DNA of 64,000 nt from Streptomyces zhihengii (GCF_016919245.1 NZ_JAFEJA010000001.1:2700001-2764000); one strand, 5' to 3'. Positions 49,881 to 59,271 are shown, counted from the first letter of the stretch. Translations and numbers: made by a program. The notes: generated from the letters alone by a model not told the origin.

Positions 49881-51506
49881 ATGCGCCTCCCCCGTCCCCG
49901 CAGCCTCGCGGGCCAGCTCTTCGCCATGCAGGTCGTGCTGGTCGCGGCGATCGTGGCGGGCTGCGCGCTCTTCGCCTACCTCACGGACCAGGCCCAGGCC
50001 GAGGAGTCGGCCCGGCACCGGACCACGGCCACCGCGGCCGCCGCCGCCCGCTCGCCCTCGGTCGCCGAGGCGGTGCGCTCCGCGGACCCGTCGGCGGTGC
50101 TCCAGCCGTACGCCGAGGCGCTGCGCAAGGACGCCGGCATGGACTTCGTCGTGATCATGGACCCGCGCGGGCGGCGCTGGACCCATCCGACGCCGGAGCG
50201 GATAGGGGAGACCTATCTCGGCCACATCGGGCCCGCGCAGCGCGGCGGCGTCCTCAGCGAGCAGTTCGAGGGGACGCTCGGTCTGTCCGTGCGCACCGTG
50301 GCGCCGGTGCGCGACGGCGGGCAGGTCGTCGCCATCGTGAGCGCCGGCATCACCGTCGAGGAGATCACCCAGCAGGTGCGCGAGCAGGTCACCGCCCTGC
50401 TCGTCGCCGCGGGCGCGGCCCTCGCCCTCGGCGGCGCCGGCACGTATGTGATCAACGCCAGGCTGCGCCGCCACACCCACGGGATGAACGCCGCGGAGCT
50501 GGGCCGGATGCACGACTTCCACCAGGCGGCGCTGCACGCCGTGCGCGAGGGCCTGGTGATGCTCGACGGCGGCCGGCGGATCGTGCTGGCCAACGACGGC
50601 GCACGGGAGCTGCTGGGGTTCGGCGACGAAGCGGTGGGCCGGCCCGTGGCGGAGCTCGGTCTGCCGGCGCCGCTCACGGGGGCGCTGCTCGCCTCCGAGC
50701 CGCGGGTGGACGAGGTGCATCTGACCGCCGACCGGGTCGTGGTGGTGAACACCCGGCCGGTGGTCGGCGGCGAGCAGCGCGGCACCGTCGTGACCCTGCG
50801 GGACCACACCGAGCTCCAGGCGCTCTCCGGCGAGCTGGACTCGGAGCGCGGCTTCACCCAGGCGCTGCGCTCGCAGGCCCACGAGGCGGCGAACCGGCTG
50901 CACACCGTGGTCTCGCTGATCGAGCTCGGCCGGGCCGAGGAGGCGGTCGAGTTCGCGACGGCCGAACTGGAGCTGGCGCAGGTGCTGACGGACCGGGTGG
51001 TCGGGGCGGTGGGCGAGCCCGTCCTCGCGGCGCTGCTGCTCGGCAAGACGGCGCAGGCCAACGAGCGGGGCGTGGAGCTGGTGCTGGCCGAGGACAGCCG
51101 AATCGACGACCACGTGCTGCCGGGGACCCTGCCGCCCCGGGACCTGGTGACCATCCTGGGCAACCTGATCGACAACGCCGTCGACGCGGCGGGGGGTGTC
51201 CCCGGGGCCCCGGCGCGTGTCACCGTGACGCTGCGGACCGAGCGCACGGAGCTGGTGGTGCGGGTGTCCGACAGCGGTCCCGGGGTGTCGCCGGACCGGA
51301 CCGAGGACGTGTTCCGGCGCGGCTGGTCCACCCACGGCCCCGGACGCGGCATCGGCCTGGCGCTGGTGCGGCAGGCCGTGCGCCGCGGCCACGGCACGGT
51401 CGCGGTGGGGCGCGGCGCGGACGGCGGGGCCGAGTTCACGGTCCGGCTGCCGCTGATCACCGCCGGGAGACCGGCGCCGGACCGGCCGACGGAGACGCAC
51501 GCATGA
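49881..51506 (+). CDS. CitA/DcuS-type sensor histidine kinase
   Basis: This 541-residue kinase has an N-terminal membrane helix (about 12-34, VVLVAAIVAGCALFAYLT), an extracytoplasmic PAS-like (CitA) ligand domain to about 165, a second membrane helix (about 172-192), a cytoplasmic PAS domain (EGLVMLDGGRRIVLANDGAR), the phosphoacceptor helix with QAHEAANRLHTVVSLIELG, and an ATPase domain (NLIDNAVDAA, VSDSGPGVSPD, GRGIGLALVRQAV). This architecture detects citrate or C4-dicarboxylates. The ATG at 49881 starts directly before the first membrane helix. There is no ribosome site, and CAGACT lies 12-7 nt upstream, so the mRNA may be leaderless. Its stop overlaps the regulator start (ATGA). Confidence 0.9.
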   Translation: MRLPRPRSLAGQLFAMQVVLVAAIVAGCALFAYLTDQAQAEESARHRTTATAAAAARSPSVAEAVRSADPSAVLQPYAEALRKDAGMDFVVIMDPRGRRWTHPTPERIGETYLGHIGPAQRGGVLSEQFEGTLGLSVRTVAPVRDGGQVVAIVSAGITVEEITQQVREQVTALLVAAGAALALGGAGTYVINARLRRHTHGMNAAELGRMHDFHQAALHAVREGLVMLDGGRRIVLANDGARELLGFGDEAVGRPVAELGLPAPLTGALLASEPRVDEVHLTADRVVVVNTRPVVGGEQRGTVVTLRDHTELQALSGELDSERGFTQALRSQAHEAANRLHTVVSLIELGRAEEAVEFATAELELAQVLTDRVVGAVGEPVLAALLLGKTAQANERGVELVLAEDSRIDDHVLPGTLPPRDLVTILGNLIDNAVDAAGGVPGAPARVTVTLRTERTELVVRVSDSGPGVSPDRTEDVFRRGWSTHGPGRGIGLALVRQAVRRGHGTVAVGRGADGGAEFTVRLPLITAGRPAPDRPTETHA

Positions 51507-52183
51507 CCATCAGGGTTCTGGTCGTCGAGGACGACCCCGTCGCAGCGGACGCCCACGCGCTCTACGTGGGCAGGGTGGACGGGTTCGCCGTCGTCGGTGT
51601 CGCCCACTCGCGGGCCCAGGCCGTCCGGGCGCTGGAGCGCACCGAGGTGGATCTGCTGCTGCTCGACCTGTACCTGCCGGACGGGCACGGCCTCCAGCTC
51701 GTGCGGTCGCTGCGCGCCGCCGGCCACTCGGCCGACGTGATCGCCGTGACGTCCGCCCGCGATCTGGCGATCGTCCGGGAGGGGGTGTCGCTCGGCGTGG
51801 TGCAGTACGTGCTGAAGCCCTTCACCTTCGCCACGCTCCGCGACCGGCTGGACCGCTACGCGGAGTTCCGGGCGGCCGCCGGGGAGGCCAGCGGCCAGGA
51901 CGAGGTGGACCGCGCGCTCGCCGCGCTGCGCGCCCCGCGCACCGGTACGACGCTGCCCAAGGGGCTGAGCGGGCCCACCCTGGAGGCGGTCACGCGCACC
52001 CTGCGCGAGTCGCCGGAGGGCCTGACCGCGACGGAGGCCGCCGCGGCGGTCGGGATCTCGCGCATCACGGCCCGGCGCTATCTGGAGCACCTGGTCACCG
52101 CGGGCCGGGCGGACCGGGCGCCCCAGTACGGGCAGGTCGGCCGGCCGGAGCTCCAGTACCGCTGGCTGAGCTCCCGCCGCTGA
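51503..52183 (+). CDS. CitB/DcuR-type response regulator
   Basis: This 226-residue regulator has a receiver domain with acidic pocket EDD (9-11), phospho-acceptor Asp in LLLLDLYLPDG (about 55) and Lys in VLKPFTF. The C-terminal HTH (EGLTATEAAAAVGISRITAR, then RYLEHLVTAGRADR) is the winged type of CitB/DpiA. It overlaps the kinase gene by 4 nt and is probably phosphorylated by it. The likely target is the divergent dctA gene. Confidence 0.92.
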   Translation: MTIRVLVVEDDPVAADAHALYVGRVDGFAVVGVAHSRAQAVRALERTEVDLLLLDLYLPDGHGLQLVRSLRAAGHSADVIAVTSARDLAIVREGVSLGVVQYVLKPFTFATLRDRLDRYAEFRAAAGEASGQDEVDRALAALRAPRTGTTLPKGLSGPTLEAVTRTLRESPEGLTATEAAAAVGISRITARRYLEHLVTAGRADRAPQYGQVGRPELQYRWLSSRR

Positions 52184-52190
52184 CGCCGCG

Positions 52191-52234
52191 GCCCCCGCGC
52201 CCTCGGGCGGGGGCGCGGGCTACCCCCGGGTAGC
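52191..52234 (+). terminator. Hairpins after the CitB-like regulator
   Basis: CCCCCGC/GCGGGGG pairing is followed by a perfect GCTACCC-CC-GGGTAGC dyad (52219-52234). Both are terminator-like and lie within 55 nt of the stop. Confidence 0.5.
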
Positions 52235-52264
52235 CGGAACACCCGCCGGCCGTCTCGGACCTTT

Positions 52265-52277
52265 CCACAAGCTGTGG
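52265..52277. promoter_or_regulatory. Palindrome upstream of the second XRE gene
   Basis: CCACA-AGC-TGTGG is a perfect 5-bp dyad; the TCCACAA half resembles CTCCACAAAG upstream of the first XRE gene (5948-5957). It is a candidate shared operator. Confidence 0.4.
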
Positions 52278-52319
52278 CTTGGGGTGAACGCACCGTAGTC
52301 GCCGCCGGTCCCCCGACCG

Positions 52320-52325
52320 TACGGT
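52320..52325 (+). promoter_or_regulatory. -10 hexamer of the second leaderless XRE gene
   Basis: TACGGT lies exactly 12 to 7 nt before the GTG at 52332, mirroring TACTCT before the paralogue at 6015. Confidence 0.5.
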
Positions 52326-52331
52326 GTGCGC

Positions 52332-53006
52332 GTGCAGCCCTCCTCCCCGCCCTTCGACTCCCTCGCCGCGCGCCGTCTGCGCGAGGCCCTGGGCATGGCC
52401 CCCGGTCATGTCTCCTACGGCCTGCGGGCCCAGTACGGCCTGGCCGTCACACCCGACACGGTCGTCGCCTGGGAGCGGGGCACCGCCACCCCCGGCACCC
52501 GTGAACTGACCGCCCTCGCGGGCGTCCTGTGGTGCTCGCCCGCCGAACTGCTGGCCGGCGCGACCACCTTGCGTGAGCACCGCATCGCCCGCGGCTGGAC
52601 GGCCGCCGACCTGGCCCGCCGGGTCGGCCTGGACGCCGGGGCGTACACGCGGATGGAGGAGTCCCGCCGCTGGCGCGGCAGCGAACGGCAGACCGCCGCC
52701 CTCGCCGAGGCGCTGGAGCTGTCCCCCCGTGACCTGCTGGCCGCGACCGGCCGGGACCAGGAGCTGGCCGAGCTGCTGCGCGGCGCGGTCGGCGCGCGGT
52801 GGCAGGCGTACGTCCGCCCGGTCGCCCGGATGCTGCCGATGGAACGCGGCCCGCTCGAAGCCGTGCTCCAGCGGCTGCACTCCGACTACCAGTCGCGCAC
52901 GGTGGCGACGCTGAGCTGGGGGGACGCCTCGGAGGACACCGGCGGCCCCGGGCGGGACTTCCTGGACCGGATCCTCGAACACTTCTGGGCCCTGGCCCGC
53001 GACTGA
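52332..53006 (+). CDS. XRE-family DNA-binding regulator (paralogue of 6015-6692)
   Basis: This 224-residue protein has the same architecture as the regulator at 6015: a first HTH at about 8-70 (AARRLREALGMAPGHVSYGL, VVAWERGTATPGTRELTALA), a second at 72-125 (TLREHRIARGWTAADLARRV) and a helical C-terminal part (RWQAYVRPVARMLPMERGPL, YQSRTVATLSWGD). The GTG at 52332 is chosen over one 6 nt upstream because it matches the paralogue's start and the -10 at 52320. It stands alone, convergent with pfkA. Its target is unknown. Confidence 0.85.
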   Translation: MQPSSPPFDSLAARRLREALGMAPGHVSYGLRAQYGLAVTPDTVVAWERGTATPGTRELTALAGVLWCSPAELLAGATTLREHRIARGWTAADLARRVGLDAGAYTRMEESRRWRGSERQTAALAEALELSPRDLLAATGRDQELAELLRGAVGARWQAYVRPVARMLPMERGPLEAVLQRLHSDYQSRTVATLSWGDASEDTGGPGRDFLDRILEHFWALARD

Positions 53007-53033
53007 GGCCCGGCCCGGGCGGTGCGCCGGGCC
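53007..53033. terminator. Terminator-like hairpin between XRE gene and pfkA
   Basis: GGCCCGG (53007-53013) pairs with CCGGGCC (53027-53033); an alternative GGTGCG/CGCACC pairing also exists. It lies in the 49-bp gap between convergent genes. Confidence 0.45.
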
Positions 53034-53055
53034 CCGCCGGCGCCGCCCGCACCGG

Positions 53056-54081
53056 TCAGAAGACGGACTCCGCCTCGAACATCCGGTCCGCGGGCACCGT
53101 CTTCAGCCGGGTGACCGCCTCGGCCAGCGGCACCATCACGATCTCGGTGCCCCGCAGCGAGGTCATCATGCCGAACTGGCCCCGGTGCGCGGCCTCGACG
53201 GCGTACCAGCCGAAGCGGGTGGCGAGGACGCGGTCGTACGCGGTGGGTGTGCCGCCGCGCTGCACATGGCCGAGGATGACGGGCTTGGCCTCCTTGCCCA
53301 GCCGCCGCTCCAGCTCGGCGGCGAGCCGGTTGCCGATGCCCTGGAACCGCTCGTGGCCGAACTGGTCGATCTCGCCCTTCTCGTACGCCATGGACCCCTC
53401 GGCGGGGTGGGCGCCCTCGGCGACGCAGACCACGGCGAACTTCTTGCCCCGGGCGAAGCGCTCCTCGACCATCTTGACCAGGTCGTCGACCTGGAAGGGC
53501 CGCTCGGGCAGGCAGATGCCGTGGGCGCCGCCGGCCATGCCGGACTCCAGCGCGATCCAGCCGGCGTGCCGCCCCATCACCTCGACGACCATCACCCGCT
53601 GGTGGGACTCGGCCGTGGTCTTCAGCCGGTCGATGGCCTCGGTGGCGACCATCACGGCGGTGTCGAAGCCGAAGGTGCGGTCGGTGGCGAAGATGTCGTT
53701 GTCGATCGTCTTGGGGACGCCGACCACGGGCATCCCGGCGTCCGCGAGCATCCGGGACGCGGTGAGCGTGCCCTCGCCGCCGATTGGGATGAGCGCGTCG
53801 ATGCCGTAGCGCTTCGCCAACTCCGGCGCGTTCTCGGCCGCTTCGCGCAGCCGGCCGCGCTCCAGGCGGGTGGAGCCGAGGATGGTGCCGCCGCGCGCGA
53901 GGATGCCGCCGACCGCGTTGAGGTCGAGGGGCCGGTAGTGGCCGTCGAGCAGCCCCCGGAAGCCGTCCTCGAAGCCGATGACCTCGTCGCCGTGCCCGGT
54001 CAGGGCGCGGTGCACCACTGAGCGGATCACTGCGTTCAGCCCCGGACAGTCGCCGCCTGCGGTGAGAATGCCGATGCGCAT
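53056..54081 (-). CDS. pfkA: ATP-dependent 6-phosphofructokinase
   Basis: This 341-residue enzyme phosphorylates fructose-6-phosphate in glycolysis. Motifs are TAGGDCPGLNAVIRS (1-20 region), IGGEGTLTASRM, PKTIDNDI with the catalytic Asp, and VMVVEVMGRHAGWIAL. The Gly after Glu in GGEGT is the residue associated with ATP rather than pyrophosphate as donor; the Lys in PKTIDND is typical of the actinobacterial clade. The ATG at 54081 starts directly at MRIGILTAGG and has AGGAGAG upstream. It is divergent from pta-ackA, with pyk downstream of that pair, so several enzymes of lower carbon metabolism are grouped. Confidence 0.95.
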   Translation of the reverse strand: MRIGILTAGGDCPGLNAVIRSVVHRALTGHGDEVIGFEDGFRGLLDGHYRPLDLNAVGGILARGGTILGSTRLERGRLREAAENAPELAKRYGIDALIPIGGEGTLTASRMLADAGMPVVGVPKTIDNDIFATDRTFGFDTAVMVATEAIDRLKTTAESHQRVMVVEVMGRHAGWIALESGMAGGAHGICLPERPFQVDDLVKMVEERFARGKKFAVVCVAEGAHPAEGSMAYEKGEIDQFGHERFQGIGNRLAAELERRLGKEAKPVILGHVQRGGTPTAYDRVLATRFGWYAVEAAHRGQFGMMTSLRGTEIVMVPLAEAVTRLKTVPADRMFEAESVF

Positions 54082-54339
54082 CGTGCTGTCTCTCCTGCTC
54101 CTCGCCGAACGTGTGAGCCGGTCCGATTCTCCCACGGGCCCGCCGTGCGCCGCGCTTCCGGCTGCTCCGGCGGCTCCCCGCCCGCCCTTCTGCCCGGCGG
54201 GCGCCCTATCTACACGCGAGGGTATTGTCAAGAGGGCGAGGCCGCCCCGGGGCGGTTTCCGCGCGTCCGGCCCCGCCGTCCGGCGGCGGCGGGCACCGTG
54301 GAGCACGACGGACGACGACACAGGGACGGGAGAGCACGC

Positions 54340-56466
54340 GTGACGCGGAGCGTGTACGTGACCGGGATCGACCGCGGCGACGGCCGGCAGGTGGTCGAGC
54401 TGGGGGTCATGGAGCTGCTGACCCGGCAGGTGGACCGGGTGGGCGTCTTCCGGCCGCTCGTCCACGACGGTCCCGACCGGCTCTTCGAGCTGCTGCGGGC
54501 GCGCTACCGGCTCTCCCAGGACGCGTCCGCCGTCCACGGCATGGACTACCACGAGGCGGCCACCCTCCAGGCCGAGCGGGGCACCGACGAACTGGTGTCC
54601 GCACTCGTCGAGCGCTTCCTGTCGGTGGCCCGGGAGTACGAGGTCGTGCTGGTCCTCGGCACCGACTACGCCGCCACCCAGCTCCCCGACGAACTCGCGC
54701 TCAACGCGCGCCTGGCCAACGAGTTCGGCGCCTCCCTGATCGCCGTGGTCGGCGGGAAGGACCAGACGGCGGAGTCGGTGCGGGCCGAGGCCCGCAACGC
54801 CTACCGCGCCTACGAGGCGCTGGGCTGCAACGTCCTCGCCATGGTCGCCAACCGGGTGGCCCCCGAGGAGCGGGACACCATCGCCGAGCGCCTCGCGGCC
54901 CGCCTCCCGGTCCCCTGCTACGTGCTGCCCGACGAGCCCGCGCTCGCCGCGCCCACGGTCGCCCAGATCACCCACGCCCTCGGCGGCACGGTGCTGCTCG
55001 GCGACGACTCGGGCCTCGCCCGCGACGCCCTGGACTTCGTCTTCGGCGGCGCGATGCTGCCCAACTTCCTGCCGGCGCTGACCCCCGGCTGCATGGTGGT
55101 CACCCCGGGCGACCGGGCCGACCTGGTCGTCGGCTCGCTCGCCGCGCACTCCGCCGGCACCCCGCCCATCGCGGGGGTGCTGCTCACCCTGAACGAGCGG
55201 CCGAGCCAGGAGATCCTCACCCTCGCCGCCCGCCTCGCGCCGGGCACACCGGTGATCTCGGTCGCCGGCAACAGCTTCCCCACCGCCGCCGAACTCTTCG
55301 GCCTGGAGGGCAAGCTGAACGCCTCCACACCCCGCAAGGCGGAGACGGCGCTGGGCCTCTTCGAGCGCCATGTGGACACCTCCGACCTGCTGGACCGGCT
55401 CGCGGTGGCCCGCAGCGGGCGGGTGACGCCGATGATGTTCGAGCACGAGCTGCTGGAGCAGGCCCGTGCCGAGCGGCGCCGGGTGGTGCTCCCCGAGGGC
55501 ACCGAGGAGCGGGTGCTGCGCGCCGCGGACGTGCTCATCCGCCGCGACGTGTGCGACCTGACCCTGCTCGGCGACGTGGACGTGATCCGCAAGAAGGCGG
55601 CCGACCTGGGCGTCGACCTGTCCTCCGCGCAGCTCGTCGACCCCGCCGTCTCCGAGCTGCGCCAGGAATTCGCCGAGCGGTACGCGGCCCTGCGCGCCCA
55701 CAAGGGCGTCTCCGTGGAGCTGGCCCACGACGTGGTCACGGACGTCAACTACTTCGGCACGCTGATGGTGGCCCAGGGCCTGGCCGACGGCATGGTGTCG
55801 GGCGCGGTGCACTCCACGGCCGCGACCATCCGGCCGGCGTTCGAGATCATCAAGACCACGTCGTCGGGCGCGCCCTCGGGGGAGAAGCCCGCGGGCGGGG
55901 CGGCGATCGTGTCGTCCGTCTTCTTCATGTGCCTGGCCGACCGGGTGCTGGTCTACGGGGACTGCGCGGTCAACCCGGACCCGGACGCCGAGCAGCTCGC
56001 GGACATCGCGATCCAGTCGGCGGCGACCGCGGCCCGCTTCGGCGTGGAGCCGCGGATCGCGATGCTCTCGTACTCCACCGGCACCTCCGGCTCCGGCGCG
56101 GACGTCGACAAGGTGCGCGAGGCCACCAAGCTGGTCCGGGCCTCCCGGCCCGATCTGCTCATCGAGGGCCCGATCCAGTACGACGCGGCCGTCGACCCCT
56201 CGGTGGCGGCGACCAAGCTGCCCGGCTCCGAGGTCGCCGGCCGGGCGACGGTGCTGATCTTCCCGGACCTCAACACCGGCAACAACACCTACAAGGCCGT
56301 GCAGCGTTCGGCGGGCGCGGTCGCCGTCGGCCCGGTGCTCCAGGGGCTGCGCAAGCCCGTGAACGACCTGTCCCGCGGGGCGCTCGTGGGCGACATCGTC
56401 AACACGGTCGCGATCACCGCCATCCAGTCCCAGGACCCGTCCAAGGCTCAGGAGTACTCCGCATGA
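54340..56466 (+). CDS. pta: Phosphate acetyltransferase (long form)
   Basis: This 708-residue enzyme interconverts acetyl-CoA and acetyl phosphate. The N-terminal half has a BioD-like/DRTGG regulatory region (YVTGIDRGDGRQVVELGVME; GDRADLVVGSLAAHS), and the C-terminal half is the catalytic PTA domain (LPEGTEERVLRAADVLIRRD; MLSYSTGTSGSGADVDKVRE; NTGNNTYKAVQRSAGA). The length matches the large enterobacterial-type Pta. The GTG at 54340 has GGGAG 7 nt upstream and opens directly into MTRSVYVTGID. The stop overlaps the ackA start (ATGA). Confidence 0.95.
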   Translation: MTRSVYVTGIDRGDGRQVVELGVMELLTRQVDRVGVFRPLVHDGPDRLFELLRARYRLSQDASAVHGMDYHEAATLQAERGTDELVSALVERFLSVAREYEVVLVLGTDYAATQLPDELALNARLANEFGASLIAVVGGKDQTAESVRAEARNAYRAYEALGCNVLAMVANRVAPEERDTIAERLAARLPVPCYVLPDEPALAAPTVAQITHALGGTVLLGDDSGLARDALDFVFGGAMLPNFLPALTPGCMVVTPGDRADLVVGSLAAHSAGTPPIAGVLLTLNERPSQEILTLAARLAPGTPVISVAGNSFPTAAELFGLEGKLNASTPRKAETALGLFERHVDTSDLLDRLAVARSGRVTPMMFEHELLEQARAERRRVVLPEGTEERVLRAADVLIRRDVCDLTLLGDVDVIRKKAADLGVDLSSAQLVDPAVSELRQEFAERYAALRAHKGVSVELAHDVVTDVNYFGTLMVAQGLADGMVSGAVHSTAATIRPAFEIIKTTSSGAPSGEKPAGGAAIVSSVFFMCLADRVLVYGDCAVNPDPDAEQLADIAIQSAATAARFGVEPRIAMLSYSTGTSGSGADVDKVREATKLVRASRPDLLIEGPIQYDAAVDPSVAATKLPGSEVAGRATVLIFPDLNTGNNTYKAVQRSAGAVAVGPVLQGLRKPVNDLSRGALVGDIVNTVAITAIQSQDPSKAQEYSA

Positions 56467-57683
56467 CGGCCACCCGTGTCCTCGTCCTCAACTCCGGTTC
56501 GTCGTCGCTGAAGTACCAGCTCCTGGACATGCGCGACGCCGCGCGGCTGGCGACCGGGCTGGTCGAGCGGATCGGCGAGGCGACGTCGCGTCTCGTGCAC
56601 ACCCCGCTCGCCGGCGGGGCCGCGCCGCGCGAGCGGACCGGGCCGATCGCCGACCACGACGCCGCGCTCAAGGCGGTGGCCGGCGAACTGGCCGAGGACG
56701 GCCTCGGCCTGGACTCCCCCGAACTGGCCGCGATCGGGCACCGGGTGGTGCACGGCGGGCTGCGCTTCACCGAGCCGACGGTGATCACCGACGAGGTGCT
56801 CGCCGAGATCGAGCGGCTGGTCCCCGTCGCGCCGCTGCACAATCCGGCGAACCTCACGGGCATCCGGACGGCGCAGGCGCTGCGGCCCGAGCTTCCCCAG
56901 GTCGCCGTCTTCGACACCGCCTTCCACACCACGATGCCGGAGGCGGCGGCCCGCTACGCCATCGACGTGGAGACCGCCGACGCGCACCGCATCCGCCGCT
57001 ACGGCTTCCACGGCACCTCGCACGCCTACGTGTCGCGGGCGACGGCCCGGCTGCTCGGCAAGGACCCGTCCGAGGTGAACGTCATCGTGCTGCACCTCGG
57101 CAACGGCGCGTCCGCCTCGGCGGTGGAGGGCGGGCGGTGCGTGGAGACCTCCATGGGACTGACCCCCTTGGAAGGGCTGGTGATGGGTACCCGCTCGGGC
57201 GACATCGATCCGGCCGTCACCTTCCACCTCAAGCGGGTCGCGGGCATGTCGGCCGACGAGATCGACGTCCTGCTGAACAAGCGGAGCGGTCTGGTGGGAC
57301 TCTGCGGCGACAACGACATGCGGGAGATCCGCCGGCGCGTCGACGAGGGCGACGAGCGGGCGAAGCTGGCGTTCGACGTCTACGTCCACCGGCTGCGGAA
57401 ATACATCGGGGCCTACTACGCCGTGCTCGGCCGGGTGGACGCGGTGGCGTTCACGGCGGGGGTCGGCGAGAACGCGGCGCCGGTGCGGGAGGCGGCGATC
57501 GCCGGTCTCGACCGGCTCGGGCTCGCCGTCGACCCGGACCGCAACGCCGTGCGCTCCGGGGAGGCGCGGCTGATCTCGCCGGACGGCGCCGGGGTCGCGG
57601 TGGCCGTCGTGCCCACCGACGAGGAACTGGAGATCGCCCGTCAGACGCATGAATTGGTGAAAAGGGTGAACGCCCGAACGTGA
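56463..57683 (+). CDS. ackA: Acetate kinase
   Basis: This 406-residue enzyme makes ATP and acetate from acetyl phosphate, or the reverse. Signatures are VLVLNSGSSSLKYQLLD at the N-terminus, HNPANLTGIRTAQALRP, RRYGFHGTSHAYVSRAT, LHLGNGASASAVEGGRCVET and FTAGVGENAAPVRE. Its length is typical. It overlaps pta by 4 nt, forming the usual pta-ackA operon for acetate overflow and re-uptake. The 82-bp gap to pyk contains a separate promoter-like sequence. Confidence 0.96.
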   Translation: MTATRVLVLNSGSSSLKYQLLDMRDAARLATGLVERIGEATSRLVHTPLAGGAAPRERTGPIADHDAALKAVAGELAEDGLGLDSPELAAIGHRVVHGGLRFTEPTVITDEVLAEIERLVPVAPLHNPANLTGIRTAQALRPELPQVAVFDTAFHTTMPEAAARYAIDVETADAHRIRRYGFHGTSHAYVSRATARLLGKDPSEVNVIVLHLGNGASASAVEGGRCVETSMGLTPLEGLVMGTRSGDIDPAVTFHLKRVAGMSADEIDVLLNKRSGLVGLCGDNDMREIRRRVDEGDERAKLAFDVYVHRLRKYIGAYYAVLGRVDAVAFTAGVGENAAPVREAAIAGLDRLGLAVDPDRNAVRSGEARLISPDGAGVAVAVVPTDEELEIARQTHELVKRVNART

Positions 57684-57707
57684 ACGCCTGAGCGGGCGGG
57701 CGCCCAT

Positions 57708-57736
57708 TTGTACATTCCACCAGACGGAATATTCCG
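57708..57736 (+). promoter_or_regulatory. Candidate pyk promoter overlapping a palindrome
   Basis: TTGTAC (57708-57713), 16 nt, TATTCC (57730-57735). The -10 lies in a perfect 12-bp palindrome CGGAATATTCCG (57725-57736), which could be a regulator site. Confidence 0.45.
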
Positions 57737-57765
57737 CAGGGAAACAAACCGATAGGATCCGCCTT

Positions 57766-59193
57766 ATGCGCCGTTCCAAAATCGTTTGCACACTGGGCCC
57801 CGCCGTCGACTCCTACGAGCAGCTGAAAGCGCTCATCGAGGCCGGCATGAACGTGGCCCGATTCAACATGAGCCACGGGTCCCACTCGGAGCACGAGGAG
57901 CGGTACCACCGCGTGCGCCAGGCCTCCGAGGACACCGGCCGCGCCGTGGGCGTCCTGGCCGACCTCCAGGGGCCCAAGATCCGCCTGGAGACCTTCGCCG
58001 AGGGGCCGGTCGAACTGGTCCGCGGCGACGAGTTCGTCATCACCACCGAGGACGTGCCCGGCGACAAGTCGGTCTGCGGGACGACGTACAAGGGTCTGCC
58101 CGGTGACGTCTCCAAGGGCGACCAGATCCTGATCAACGACGGCAACGTCGAACTGCGGGTCGTCGAGATCGAGGGCCCCCGGGTCAAGACCATCGTGGTC
58201 GAGGGCGGTGTCATCTCCGACCACAAGGGCATCAACCTGCCCGGTGCGGCGGTCAACGTGCCCGCGCTGTCCGAGAAGGACATCGAGGATCTCCGCTTCG
58301 CCCTCCGCATGGGCTGCGACCTGGTCGCGCTCTCCTTCGTCCGCGACGCGAACGACGTCAAGGACGTGCACAAGGTGATGGACGAGGTGGGCCGCCGGGT
58401 CCCCGTCATCGCCAAGGTGGAGAAGCCGCAGGCCGTCGAGAACATGCAGGACGTCGTGATGGCGTTCGACGGCGTGATGGTGGCCCGCGGCGACCTGGCG
58501 GTCGAGTACCCGCTGGAGAAGGTCCCGATGGTGCAGAAGCGCCTCATCGAGATGTGCCGCCGCAACGCCAAGCCGGTGATCGTCGCCACCCAGATGATGG
58601 AGTCGATGATCACCAACTCCCGCCCCACGCGCGCCGAGGCGTCCGACGTCGCCAACGCGATCCTGGACGGCGCGGACGCGGTCATGCTCTCCGCGGAGTC
58701 CTCCGTGGGCGCTTACCCGATCGAGACGGTCAAGACGATGTCGAAGATCGTCAGCGCCGCCGAGGAGGAGCTCCTCTCCAAGGGCCTCCAGCCGCTGGTC
58801 CCGGGCAAGAAGCCGCGCACCCAGGGCGGTTCGGTCGCCCGTGCCGCCGCGGAGATCGCCGACTTCCTGGACGGCAAGGCCCTGATCGCCTTCACCAAGT
58901 CCGGCGACACGGCCCGCCGGCTGTCGCGCTACCGCGCCCAGCAGCCGATCCTGGCCTTCACCACGGACGCCGCCACGCGCAGCCAGCTCGCGCTGAGCTG
59001 GGGCGTCGAGTCCTTCGTGGTCCCCCACGTCAACAACACCGACGCGATGGTGGACCTGGTCGACGCGGAGCTGCTGAAGCTCCAGCGCTACAACGAGGGC
59101 GACACCATGATCATCACGGCCGGCTCCCCTCCGGGCGTCCCCGGCACCACCAACATGGTCCGCGTCCACCACCTCGGCGGCGACAAGGCCTGA
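57766..59193 (+). CDS. pyk: Pyruvate kinase
   Basis: This 475-residue enzyme converts phosphoenolpyruvate and ADP to pyruvate and ATP. Motifs are SKIVCTLGPAVDSYEQLKAL, RFNMSHGSHSEHEERYHRVR, the B-domain start DLQGPKIRLE, IAKVEKPQAVENMQDVVMAF, MVARGDLAVEYPLEKVPMVQ, and VATQMMESMITNSRPTRAEA. The C-terminal effector domain is complete. The ATG is preceded by AGGA at about 9 nt. It ends at a very strong bidirectional terminator. Confidence 0.96.
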   Translation: MRRSKIVCTLGPAVDSYEQLKALIEAGMNVARFNMSHGSHSEHEERYHRVRQASEDTGRAVGVLADLQGPKIRLETFAEGPVELVRGDEFVITTEDVPGDKSVCGTTYKGLPGDVSKGDQILINDGNVELRVVEIEGPRVKTIVVEGGVISDHKGINLPGAAVNVPALSEKDIEDLRFALRMGCDLVALSFVRDANDVKDVHKVMDEVGRRVPVIAKVEKPQAVENMQDVVMAFDGVMVARGDLAVEYPLEKVPMVQKRLIEMCRRNAKPVIVATQMMESMITNSRPTRAEASDVANAILDGADAVMLSAESSVGAYPIETVKTMSKIVSAAEEELLSKGLQPLVPGKKPRTQGGSVARAAAEIADFLDGKALIAFTKSGDTARRLSRYRAQQPILAFTTDAATRSQLALSWGVESFVVPHVNNTDAMVDLVDAELLKLQRYNEGDTMIITAGSPPGVPGTTNMVRVHHLGGDKA

Positions 59194-59221
59194 CGGCCCC
59201 GCCCCGGCGGGCCCGCGTACG

Positions 59222-59271
59222 AAGAGGCCGTGGGCCGCACCCCCCTGAACGGGTGCGGCCCACGGCCTCTT
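59222..59271. terminator. Bidirectional terminator between pyk and the exported-protein cluster
   Basis: A perfect 21-bp stem (59222-59242 with 59251-59271) and an 8-nt loop; each flank ends in A/T residues (AAGAGG at the 5' foot, CCTCTTTC at the 3' foot). This is the longest perfect hairpin found in the window. Confidence 0.9.
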
